Shown piece by piece: positions 9,144-17,994 of a stretch of 64,000 nt of DNA (position 1 is the stretch's first letter; each line of letters opens with the position of its first letter). The translations under genes and the position numbers were made by a program. The notes below the pieces were generated by a model. The model searched no databases. It was not told the origin of the DNA and saw nothing but the letters and a program-made list of their open reading frames with translations. The DNA lies in assembly GCA_963663365.2 (NCBI GenBank), contig CAXXIH010000008.1:62001-126000 (forward strand), in the 5' to 3' direction. This DNA is from G963663365 sp963663365 (GTDB lineage Bacteria; Hinthialibacterota; Hinthialibacteria; Hinthialibacterales; G963663365).

Positions 9144-9794
9144 ATGTCACGCACGAGAGCCTTCACCCTCATCGAACTTCTGATTGCGGTGGCGATCATC
9201 GGCATTCTGGCGGCGATTGCGGTACCCAACTTCCTCGGCGCGCTGATGCGTTCGAAAGTCGCCCGCGTCTTCGCCGACATGCGCAGCATCGAAACCGCTA
9301 TCGAATCCTACCACCTGGATCACGGTCGATACGCGCACGTAATCATCGGCGTCGGTCTCACCAGCCGCGACGGTTTACCGGTATCGCAGTCGTTACGCTA
9401 TCAATTCATGTTCACTACGCCGGTTGCTTATCTCTCGACCACGAACGTCATGAATCCGTTCGATGATTTTCGCAAAGTCCGTCGTGCGCCCGGCTCACCT
9501 GTGATGGATGCTCCCAGCACTTATGGAGGCAGTTATTCGTATTCGAACCGGCGGCAATACTCCGGGCTTGCTTCCGAGAAGGATCAATGGATGCTCGTCA
9601 CCCATGGCCCGACGTCGATTCTGATCTATCCGGGCTTCCCCAAGAACAAGCTCAATTCGGTCACGTACGATTTAAACGACTTCCGAAGCAGGGTCTACAG
9701 CAGCAGCAACGGTATGGTGTCCGAAGGCAACGTCACCCGTCTCGGCGGCGATCTATCCGGTTTTGAGAAACTCGTGCCAACGTCACACCCGTAA
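9144..9794 (+). CDS. Type II secretion/type IV pilus-like pseudopilin
   Basis: 216 residues. The start has the prepilin signature: a short basic leader, then FTLIELLIAVAIIGILAAIA with Glu at mature position 5, the site recognised by prepilin peptidase and methylated. The following long helix and a globular domain with paired aromatic strands (SYSYSN) fit GspG-like pseudopilins. No other secretion gene is adjacent. The coding sequence looks richer in G+C than its neighbours, and it lies entirely inside the segment enclosed by the 320-bp repeats, so it is likely inserted. The reading frame may be truncated by a frameshift near its end (see 9815-9964). Confidence 0.85.
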   Translation: MSRTRAFTLIELLIAVAIIGILAAIAVPNFLGALMRSKVARVFADMRSIETAIESYHLDHGRYAHVIIGVGLTSRDGLPVSQSLRYQFMFTTPVAYLSTTNVMNPFDDFRKVRRAPGSPVMDAPSTYGGSYSYSNRRQYSGLASEKDQWMLVTHGPTSILIYPGFPKNKLNSVTYDLNDFRSRVYSSSNGMVSEGNVTRLGGDLSGFEKLVPTSHP

Positions 9795-9814
9795 CCGAAC
9801 TCAATACCGGTTAT

Positions 9815-9964
9815 ATGGACTTCGACGAACTCTCGGATTTCTATGACAAAGCCGATCGGGACCAGGCGGCGGAGTGGGCGGAACGCTGGGCGGGCCCGGC
9901 CAGGAGAGTCGTCGAACCGCAAACGGAAACGCTGCAAGCCTCCGGGGCGATGTATCTGGCATAA
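9815..9964 (+). other. Possible frameshifted C-terminal tail of the pseudopilin
   Basis: A 49-codon frame (MDFDELSDFYDKADRD...) with protein-like composition lies just beyond the pilin stop. Read back without its ATG, this frame is open to near 9762, overlapping the last pilin codons. A single-base slip near 9765-9790 would therefore join the two into one protein about 50 residues longer. It could also be a separate small gene, but no ribosome-binding site is evident. Confidence 0.35.
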
Positions 9965-10050
9965 AAATTCTTCTCGGCTGCGGGATCTGACGATCCGCGC
10001 CATCATTCAAACTGTCCTTAGGGAGCCGCATTGACGGCATCTCGGCTTTT

Positions 10051-10370
10051 AGAAATGGTGAATCTTATGAATCAAGTACAGCGTATATGGGTGGTTGCAT
10101 TTCTTTTCGTTAGCAGTATCGCGGGAAATGCTTTTAGTAATGAAAGCGGATTCCTTTCTTGGCTATCGTCCTCTCCAATGAGCGCCCAGGCGGGCACGGT
10201 CGAGGATGCTTCGCCGATACCGGTCGAAGAGAGTCAAATCTACTGGGCAGGACTCCTTAATTACGAAGCGGGAGCCATCGTTCAGATACAAAATGGTGAT
10301 TTCAATTTCATAGATTTCGATCCGGATTCAGAACCGGCAGAGAATAAAGCGCTTGTCTTCGGTACGGATT
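10051..10370 (+). repeat. 320-bp direct repeat, right copy
   Basis: Partner of 8484-8803. It covers the first 101 codons of the intact gene at 10067. The six mismatches include changes at Cys/Phe, Gly/Ser and Tyr-Asp/Asn-Tyr positions of the encoded N-terminus. Confidence 0.9.
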
Positions 10371-13096
10371 TGCCGGCATACCCGGTTGATGTTTCCATAG
10401 TAGACAGCACAAACGAATTGCAGATCACAATTATCGAGCAGCCGCGCCCCTGGAACGATTATTCCTGTTTTATGCGCCTAAAGCCACCGGCGGATGTGGC
10501 GCCGGATACACAATATGAAATGTTGTTGGGCTGGGGATCGGAGGTCGATCCGGGTCCCGCTCCCACGCCGGGACCGCTACCCACAGCCGATACGGAGAAT
10601 ATCAATTCGTCCGCATATTTTCCCGATCTGAATTTCCGTCTAGCCATTCTAAGAACGCTTGAGACGCCGTTTGACACTGTGGTTACTCCTCCGGATGCCC
10701 GCGCCTATCAAGGCGAGATGAATATCGCGGATCAAGACATCGGCAATGTCACCGGCCTCGCTTTTTTCGAAAATATCACCGCTTTGGATTGCAGCAAAAT
10801 AGGTATTTCCAAACTAGATGTTTCAGGCTTCCCATCGCTTGTCACGCTGGTATGCACGGAAAATAATTTGAGAGAGATCGATATCAGCAAGAATCCGGAA
10901 CTTCGGAAACTCGATTTCTCCGCTAACAACATCAAGGCGTTTGACATCACAACCGCTTCGCAACTTGAGTATCTCAATTGCGGTGCGAATCCACTGCAAA
11001 CCATAAACCTTTCCAATAATCCGAAATTAAAGGAGTTATGGTGCCACAACAGCCGGCTGACGGCATTGGATGTTTCTCACAACCCGGAATTGACGGACTT
11101 ATACTGCTTCGTAAACAAAATTGCAACTCTGGATTTACACAACAATACAAGACTAGAAATGCTTTATTGCGACTATAATCAGCTCATTCAGTTGGATGTT
11201 AGTAATCAGCCGGTTTTAAAGTATTTATTTTGCGGCAATAACCTGCTTACCGCACTCGATTTCAGCAACAATCCGGAACTGGCATATCTTATTTGTCACG
11301 AGAATTCGCTTACAAGTCTTGACCTAAGCGCACAAACGGCAATCAGTTTGCTTTGGTGTGCAAACAATTCATTAACTGAGATGCCGGACATTTTGAACTC
11401 ACAAAAGCTGGAGGCAGTCGATGTGCGCGGCAATCTTCTGGATGAAGGGGACTGTCCCGAAATCACGGTAATTTACAATCGAGTCAGCAAGGCAAGATAT
11501 CAAGATGAAAATCAGAGGTTCTTAATAGAAGGCTTTGCATACTCGCCTCAAAAAGAAGGCCTAATCCTCGATTGCGGTTTGGTGGAACCCACACCGACTC
11601 CAAGCCCAACACCCATTTCCGGGCCCGGCATCGAACAACTTCCTGTTGCTGCAGGTCCTGAGGATGTAGGGATTGTACCCCTGACCGGCGATGTCAGCCT
11701 TTGGGCGGAGAACGGCGGCGGTAGCAAATATTGGCGGCCCGAGGCCGATACGCTTAGCAACGGCAATGCTATCGTGCTGGGGGGCATGCGGAAAGAACCC
11801 GGCTCGGATAACACACGCGATATGGTCGCCATCTTTTCACCCACTGGAGAATTGATCGAGCCATCCCGTACGGCCTTCTTCACCGATGCCGGTGAACCAT
11901 GGCCGGAAACGATTTGCACATCGCGCAACGATGATAAATTCTACGGACTTTGTGCGGATACGGTGGGTGAACGCAATGGCACACGGTATGTGGTGCATAC
12001 AATTGCCAATCCCGATGCATTCCCGGAAGCATTTCCCGTCTATCCGGCCGAACGATCAGGCGAGTACCACACCGCGATTCAAGTTGTAAGCAACGACGGT
12101 GTTCCGGAAACACCGCTGATCAATCCGTGGGGCGAATACCTCAGCGAATCAGGCTTGATTCGTGGCGGCATGATTCGCTTTTTATCCAATGGCAATATCG
12201 TTATGAATTTCGAGGATCAAACTAAAGCGGGATCGCTCAAAGATGCGTTTTATGGCCGTGAGGGCAACTACCGGGTTGTCGGCGCGGCGATCTTCGGTCC
12301 CGATGGCAACATCGTCAAACCGCCTTTTGCGATTTCAAACCCGAGTACTTCATTGAGATCGGAGTGCCGCTTCGGTTTGACCTCGGGTGATGGCTGGTTC
12401 GCAATCCGCTACAAAGATGGAATCGACGGGCCGACAATTGTAGCCTTCGATAACGATGGCAACGAGCTCGGGGCAGGCGAAGGGCGTGTTTATCCAGCCA
12501 TCGACATTCCCGAACTGCAGACGGATGGCGGCAACCGTGGCGATCCCAACGGCCTGGAGGCCATGGGCGATACGCTTTATATCACCCATCGAGGTGCAGA
12601 CCGGCGCGGATATCTAACCAAATTCCGGGTCGATGAAAACGGAGTCTCGGTTTTGAAGACAGTTCAGTTTACGGACCATGAACAAAGCACGTTCGAACAC
12701 AACGCCGATCTCGGTGTCGACTCCGATGGCAATGTGATGGTGATATGGCAGGACCAAAGTTGGGAACGTTTCCAAACCGGACGTTGGGAGATGCTGGCGC
12801 GGATGTTCGACTCTAATCTAGAGCCGGTGACTTCATCTTTCTGCATGTTCGAGGTAGGCAGCAATCTCGATCAAAATGAAGTTGATCCCATCCTTGGGCC
12901 TGGCAGAACCAAACAGGGCCGCATCGCCATGAACGATGAGATCATTATCGCCATCGCCGAAACTAATGAAGTTCCTTATGGCGATGCCTCGGCAGCGACC
13001 GGCGGAAGTGGCGAGCAATGGTACACCTACACCTTTATTGCCCGTGTATTAGAAAATCCGATGCGTCCGGGAGTTACTGACTGGGAGCTTTACTGA
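10067..13096 (+). CDS. Giant secreted leucine-rich-repeat protein with conserved C-terminal domain
   Basis: 1009 residues from the ATG at 10067 (an ATG at 10055 is also possible; MNQ is the start shared with the paralogue). Order: signal peptide about 1-41 (ending SAQA); beta-rich domain about 43-155; Pro/Thr linker about 160-175; LRR cap (YFPDLNFRLAI) about 183-235; roughly ten LRRs about 240-460 with the pattern L-x-C-x-x-N-x-L-x-x-L-D-x-S-x-N-P; Pro-Thr linker about 507-518; and a 490-residue C-terminal domain shared with the next gene, rich in Gly-Asn-Asp turns and likely a beta-propeller. The cap and LRR type match cell-surface LRR proteins of Firmicutes and Bacteroidota. Role unknown; surface binding is likely. 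Confidence 0.85.
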   Translation: MNQVQRIWVVAFLFVSSIAGNAFSNESGFLSWLSSSPMSAQAGTVEDASPIPVEESQIYWAGLLNYEAGAIVQIQNGDFNFIDFDPDSEPAENKALVFGTDLPAYPVDVSIVDSTNELQITIIEQPRPWNDYSCFMRLKPPADVAPDTQYEMLLGWGSEVDPGPAPTPGPLPTADTENINSSAYFPDLNFRLAILRTLETPFDTVVTPPDARAYQGEMNIADQDIGNVTGLAFFENITALDCSKIGISKLDVSGFPSLVTLVCTENNLREIDISKNPELRKLDFSANNIKAFDITTASQLEYLNCGANPLQTINLSNNPKLKELWCHNSRLTALDVSHNPELTDLYCFVNKIATLDLHNNTRLEMLYCDYNQLIQLDVSNQPVLKYLFCGNNLLTALDFSNNPELAYLICHENSLTSLDLSAQTAISLLWCANNSLTEMPDILNSQKLEAVDVRGNLLDEGDCPEITVIYNRVSKARYQDENQRFLIEGFAYSPQKEGLILDCGLVEPTPTPSPTPISGPGIEQLPVAAGPEDVGIVPLTGDVSLWAENGGGSKYWRPEADTLSNGNAIVLGGMRKEPGSDNTRDMVAIFSPTGELIEPSRTAFFTDAGEPWPETICTSRNDDKFYGLCADTVGERNGTRYVVHTIANPDAFPEAFPVYPAERSGEYHTAIQVVSNDGVPETPLINPWGEYLSESGLIRGGMIRFLSNGNIVMNFEDQTKAGSLKDAFYGREGNYRVVGAAIFGPDGNIVKPPFAISNPSTSLRSECRFGLTSGDGWFAIRYKDGIDGPTIVAFDNDGNELGAGEGRVYPAIDIPELQTDGGNRGDPNGLEAMGDTLYITHRGADRRGYLTKFRVDENGVSVLKTVQFTDHEQSTFEHNADLGVDSDGNVMVIWQDQSWERFQTGRWEMLARMFDSNLEPVTSSFCMFEVGSNLDQNEVDPILGPGRTKQGRIAMNDEIIIAIAETNEVPYGDASAATGGSGEQWYTYTFIARVLENPMRPGVTDWELY

Positions 13097-13140
13097 CAGA
13101 AGAAAACGACACAATCAAACAGTAGAAATGTTCAAAAAAA

Positions 13141-13166
13141 GGGGACCGTATCGGATTACGGTCCCC
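13141..13166 (+). terminator. Hairpin terminator after LRR gene 1
   Basis: A perfect 10-bp stem GGGGACCGTA/TACGGTCCCC with a six-base loop, preceded by a run of seven A on the plus strand. The A-run makes it read as a better terminator on the minus strand, but position and the similar hairpin after the paralogue argue that it ends this gene. Confidence 0.75.
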
Positions 13167-13538
13167 CTCTGAATGTGGAATTCCGAGTTAAAAACGACTC
13201 CAAACATATGCACTGGCCTTCTTATGGCCCAATTTGAAGTCATTTTGCCCCCAATAAACCGATAATCCCGATTTTTACTTTACACAAGTACCTTTCCCAA
13301 ACTATTATCATAATAGTAGTTATTGGGAGCCGTTCTTAAAAGCCGCCAATTGTGGTGGGGAACGGCGTTGACTGCGGGAAACCGGGCATAGGCTCGGATG
13401 GGTGACGATTGCGGCTGAACAGATATTGGCAAGAAATCAATTTCATTTCATCCCCGATCTGACAATCGGACCGGTCATCCCTACAATCCATAAAAAGGTG
13501 CTCTCGGAGCATCGTAACTTAAAAGCATGGGGGCTTTT
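13167..13538. promoter_or_regulatory. Upstream region of LRR gene 2 with a perfect palindrome
   Basis: These 372 bases hold no credible gene. ACTATTAT-C-ATAATAGT at 13301-13317 is a perfect inverted repeat with a one-base centre in an A+T-rich stretch, about 220 bases before the start codon. It could be an operator or a promoter-proximal cruciform. No regulator is encoded nearby. Confidence 0.35.
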
Positions 13539-16500
13539 ATGAATCAGGCACAGCGTTTGGGGATATTTGTATTTTTTATGATCGGCGGACTAGCCGGGAA
13601 TTCATTTGGCGATGGTGGTCTTTTTTCGTGGCTGACATCTTCACCGGCGAATGCACAAGCGGGCACGGTTGAGGATGCCTCACTTACATTCCGATCATTC
13701 ATTAACGGCACTGACCAAATTTATATTACGGAGCAGTATTTTTACTTCTACCACCAGGCTGGCGCATTTCCCGGCCAAGATGAAGGCGAAGAGTTGCTCA
13801 CGTACGTCAATGGCGAACCACGCGATGTTGTATGGCAAACAGATCAGCCTGAGTTAGCGTTGATCAATTTCGATGTAACAGTTCCACTAGACGGCGAATA
13901 CTATTTTTCATTGGAAATTATCGAAGGCCGGGGGATGACAAGCATTAACCGCTTTCCGGATTCTACCAGTCCCGTTGCCGGCGTGCTGATGAACGACAGC
14001 CAATTTGAAGGTGGCGCATGGTATGAATGGCGTCTGCATTGGAGCACGTCGCCCCAAAGGCCGGTTGAAGAAAATCAGCTTTACTGGACCGGTTATCTTT
14101 ACGATGACGAAGGAACCATCATTCAGATTCAAAATAATTATTTCAACTTCCTGAATTTCAATTCAGAATCTGATTCTGCAGGTAATGCAGCGCTTGTTTT
14201 TGGTTCCGCGCTTCCTACGTATCCAGTCGATGTTTCCGTTGCAGATAATCCAACAGGATTACAGACAACGATTCTCGAACAGCCACGTCCGTGGAACGAT
14301 TACATATGCCTTATACGTGTTGCTCCTCCGGCAGGCGCCCCCGTAAATACGCAATACGAACTGCTTCTGGCCTGGGGAGCCGAAATTGATCCCGGGCCCG
14401 AACCTACACCAGGGCCGTTGCCGGTGGCCGATACTGAAAATATCAACACTCCGGCTTATTTTCCTGATCTAAATTTCCGTTTGGCCATCCAAAGCATGCT
14501 GGAGGTTCCGTACGATGCTGAGATTACACCCGTAGATTTACGCGCTTTCCAAGGCGAATTGGAACTCTCCAATCGAGGGATTGAAGACCTGACCGGCCTG
14601 GCCTTTTTCGAAAATATCACCGCTTTAAATTGCAGCAATATAGGCATTTCCGAATTGGATGTTTCGGGCCTTCCGGCTTTGGTCACGCTGGTATGCATAA
14701 ATAATGATTTGAGCGAACTTGATTTGAGCGGAAATCCCGCATTGCAATACCTGGATATATCGAACGATATATATAATTGGAGTTATGCCGGTGTTTATGG
14801 CGACTACGTGCGGAATCACTTGCAACAACTCGACCTATCAAACAATCCGGCTCTACTGGAACTGCGTATCGATGGTAACGATCTTGGCCAGTTAGATGTC
14901 GCTTCAAATCCTTTATTGGCCACTCTGAGTTGCCAACAGAATGAATTGAGAAGCCTGGACCTGCCGGGTAATCCCGCCCTAAAGACTCTCATCGTTTCAA
15001 ACTTTGAAAATTATTCCGGAACAACCGATCACCAAGGCAATCAATTCACAACACTGAGCCTCGCCAACAATCCGCAGTTGGAAAGATTGTACGCACAATC
15101 CGTCGCCTTAAAAAACATCAACGTCTCATCTCTTGCCAATTTGCGGGAATTGGACCTATCCAATGTCGAAAATTGGGGCGAGGAGTATCCTAAAAGCAAT
15201 GAACTTACGAATCTGGATATCAGTAGCAATCCAAACCTGGAGTTGTTGAGCCTGTCGGATGATCCCTATGGCTATCTATTCAATGTTGCCGGCAATGAAA
15301 TCAGCACGCTTGCAATCGATCAATGCCCTAATTTAAGAATTCTTCGATTTTATGATAATAAACTTCGCACGATTGACGTTAGCGGTTTATCTCAACTGCA
15401 AGAGTTGGATTGCGGACAAAATCAAATCACAAAACTCGATGTCAGTAACAATCCGGACCTCAGAATCCTTATTTGCAACAGCAATCGGATTGGCAGTTTG
15501 GATACATCTCATAATCCGGAATTAGAACGACTGACATGTTACGATTGCCAATTGACCGCACTCAACGTATCTCAAAATCCCCAATTACAATACTTAGACT
15601 GTTATTATAACCAGCTGGCTGCATTGGATATCAGCAACAATCCTCTGATTTATTACCTTCAATGCCGGTATAACCAACTGTCTCAGCTGGATATTACCCA
15701 TCAACCTGAATTGCAGAGCCTTTATTGCGATTACAATTCGATTTCGGAGATCGATATCTCTCAAAATACAAAATTAAGCTATTTATCCTGCGAATCGAAT
15801 CAATTAACAGCACTCGATCTCAGTAATAATCCAAGCATCTATTACTTGTATTGTAACGATAACAACATTGGAAGTTTGGATCTTACGGGGTTTACGGGGC
15901 TTCGCTATCTTGACTGTTCCAACAACGCACTCACATATCTAGAATTTGGAAATGTTTCTCTCCTGTACGATGTCGATTGCAGCAATAATATGCTCACCGA
16001 AGTCCCCAATGTATTAGATGCACAAAACCTGTACACATTCGACCTGCGCGGAAATCTTTTAGATGAGGGGGATTGCCCGGAAGTTTCGGCGGTTTTTGAT
16101 TTGGTTGGCAAAGGCGACTTTCACTTCTGGAATGAGGAGTTGCCTTATTTAATGAGAGGATTTGGCTATACGCCGCAGAAAGACAACCGGATGCTCGATT
16201 GCGGCTTGGAACCGTTGCCCACCCCGACACCAACTCCAATCCCCGATCCGGTTGGTGAACAACTGCCCATAGCCGCAGGCCCGGAAGCGGTGGGTATTCA
16301 TCCGCTGACCGGCGATGTCAATCTTTGGGCGGAAAACGGCGGTGGCAGCAAATACTGGCGGCCCGAAGCGGATACACTCAACAACGGTAATGCCATCGTC
16401 TTAGGCGCAATGCGTTTCAAGGCCGGATATTCTCCGAGTCTACGCTATGAAGCCAAACGTGAAATGCGGGATATGGTCGCCGTCTTTGCGCCTACCGGCG

Positions 16501-17747
16501 AGTTGATTGATCCCTCTCGCACAGCTTTCTTTACCGATGCAGGCGAACCATGGCCGCAGACCATCTGTACTACGCGTAACGATGATAAGTTTCTCGGGCT
16601 TTGCGCGGATACGGTGGGCGGACGCAATGGCGCGCGCTATGTGGTGCATACCATCGCCAATCCTGATGCCTACCCGGAAGCGTTTCCAAATTATCCACCG
16701 GAACAAGAGGGCGAATACCACACGGTTATTCAAGTTGTGAGTAACGATGGCATTCCGGAAACACCTCTCATCAATCCATATGGCGATTATGTCAGTGAAC
16801 CAGGCCTGATTCGTGGCGGGATGGTTCGCTTTTTATCCAATGGCAATATCGTCGTGAATTTTGAAGACCGCACGGCTGATGGACCGGCCAAAGAAGCGTT
16901 CTATGGCCGTGAAGGTAACCGCCAGGTGGTTGGCGCGGTGATACTCGGGCCGGATGGCAGCATTGTTAAACCACCTTTTGCAGTTTCGAATCCAAGCACC
17001 TCAAGAAATTCACAAAACCGTTTCGGCTTAACCTCGGGCGATGGCTGGTTCGTGATCCGTTATCAGGATGGAGACGATGGACCAACCATTGTGGCCTTCG
17101 ACAATGATGGCAATGAACTTGGCGGGGGCGAAGGACGCGTTTATCCGGCCATCGATATTCCCGAACTGCAAACGGATGGAGGCAACCGCGGCGATCCTAA
17201 TGGCCTGGAGGCTGTGGGAGATAAACTCTATATCACCCATCGGGGATTGGATCGGCGGGGGTATTTAACCAAATTCCAAGTCGATGAAACCGGCATCACA
17301 GTCTTAAAAACAGTCCAGTTCACAGACCACGAAAAAAGCACATTTGAACATAACGCCGATCTCGGTGTCGATTCCGATGGCAATGTGATCGTGATGTGGC
17401 AGGACCAAAGCTGGGAACGTTTCCAGACCGGACGTTGGGAGATGTTGGCGCGTATGTTCGACTCGGATTTGGAGCCGGTGACATCTTCCTTCTGCATGTT
17501 TGAAGTAGGCAGCAATCTCAATGAGAATGAGGTCGATTCATTCCTGGGGCCGGGAAGAACCAAACAAGGCCGTATCGCTATGAACGATGAAATTATCATT
17601 GCCATCGCTGAGACCAATGAGGTTCCGTACGGCGATTCGACATCGAAATTATCGGATCCCGGCGATCTATGGCATACCTATACGTTCATTGCCCGGGTGT
17701 TGGAAAATCCGATGCAGCAATCGGTTCGAGGCTGGGAACTTTACTGA
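13539..17747 (+). CDS. Giant secreted leucine-rich-repeat protein, paralogue with extra N-terminal domain
   Basis: 1402 residues from the ATG at 13539, which has GGGGG five bases upstream. It shares the full architecture of the 10067 gene: signal peptide ending NAQA, IYW-type beta domain, Pro/Thr linker, YFPDLNFRLAI cap, LRRs, second Pro-Thr linker near residue 893, and the 490-residue C-terminal domain, which is very similar to its neighbour. Two differences stand out. An extra beta-sandwich-like domain occupies residues about 45-180, and the LRR array is about twice as long (roughly twenty copies, some spaced by irregular inserts). The pair arose by tandem duplication with LRR expansion. 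Likely surface-exposed or released; ligand unknown. Confidence 0.85.
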   Translation: MNQAQRLGIFVFFMIGGLAGNSFGDGGLFSWLTSSPANAQAGTVEDASLTFRSFINGTDQIYITEQYFYFYHQAGAFPGQDEGEELLTYVNGEPRDVVWQTDQPELALINFDVTVPLDGEYYFSLEIIEGRGMTSINRFPDSTSPVAGVLMNDSQFEGGAWYEWRLHWSTSPQRPVEENQLYWTGYLYDDEGTIIQIQNNYFNFLNFNSESDSAGNAALVFGSALPTYPVDVSVADNPTGLQTTILEQPRPWNDYICLIRVAPPAGAPVNTQYELLLAWGAEIDPGPEPTPGPLPVADTENINTPAYFPDLNFRLAIQSMLEVPYDAEITPVDLRAFQGELELSNRGIEDLTGLAFFENITALNCSNIGISELDVSGLPALVTLVCINNDLSELDLSGNPALQYLDISNDIYNWSYAGVYGDYVRNHLQQLDLSNNPALLELRIDGNDLGQLDVASNPLLATLSCQQNELRSLDLPGNPALKTLIVSNFENYSGTTDHQGNQFTTLSLANNPQLERLYAQSVALKNINVSSLANLRELDLSNVENWGEEYPKSNELTNLDISSNPNLELLSLSDDPYGYLFNVAGNEISTLAIDQCPNLRILRFYDNKLRTIDVSGLSQLQELDCGQNQITKLDVSNNPDLRILICNSNRIGSLDTSHNPELERLTCYDCQLTALNVSQNPQLQYLDCYYNQLAALDISNNPLIYYLQCRYNQLSQLDITHQPELQSLYCDYNSISEIDISQNTKLSYLSCESNQLTALDLSNNPSIYYLYCNDNNIGSLDLTGFTGLRYLDCSNNALTYLEFGNVSLLYDVDCSNNMLTEVPNVLDAQNLYTFDLRGNLLDEGDCPEVSAVFDLVGKGDFHFWNEELPYLMRGFGYTPQKDNRMLDCGLEPLPTPTPTPIPDPVGEQLPIAAGPEAVGIHPLTGDVNLWAENGGGSKYWRPEADTLNNGNAIVLGAMRFKAGYSPSLRYEAKREMRDMVAVFAPTGELIDPSRTAFFTDAGEPWPQTICTTRNDDKFLGLCADTVGGRNGARYVVHTIANPDAYPEAFPNYPPEQEGEYHTVIQVVSNDGIPETPLINPYGDYVSEPGLIRGGMVRFLSNGNIVVNFEDRTADGPAKEAFYGREGNRQVVGAVILGPDGSIVKPPFAVSNPSTSRNSQNRFGLTSGDGWFVIRYQDGDDGPTIVAFDNDGNELGGGEGRVYPAIDIPELQTDGGNRGDPNGLEAVGDKLYITHRGLDRRGYLTKFQVDETGITVLKTVQFTDHEKSTFEHNADLGVDSDGNVIVMWQDQSWERFQTGRWEMLARMFDSDLEPVTSSFCMFEVGSNLNENEVDSFLGPGRTKQGRIAMNDEIIIAIAETNEVPYGDSTSKLSDPGDLWHTYTFIARVLENPMQQSVRGWELY

Positions 17748-17792
17748 CAGAAAACAACAGCACAATTAATCGGTAGCAGCGTATAAAAAATA

Positions 17793-17823
17793 GGGGCCGT
17801 GCGACTCAAGATCGTACGGCCCC
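17793..17823 (+). terminator. Hairpin terminator after LRR gene 2
   Basis: A 12-bp stem GGGGCCGTGCGA/TCGTACGGCCCC containing one G-T pair, with a seven-base loop (CTCAAGA), then a short T-rich tail. It sits at the same place and has the same flavour as the hairpin after the paralogue. Confidence 0.75.
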
Positions 17824-17994
17824 TTATTCGCATTGCCTTATTTGCACATACAGGTAACTCCCGAAATTGGCGGTTGTGGTTTCCCTGCCCCTATATAACA
17901 ATGCCTTTTCCGCATGGGATCAAAAACTATCTTCAATCGGGATGCCTGGGGCATGAATGACAATCGGCATACGCCACCGTGTTGCCATTTAGGG

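Noticed and set aside
8840..9466. Long plus-strand frame overlapping the pilin in another register
   Set aside because: Arg/His-rich shadow-like product, no ribosome-binding site, and it runs across the clear pilin coding sequence.
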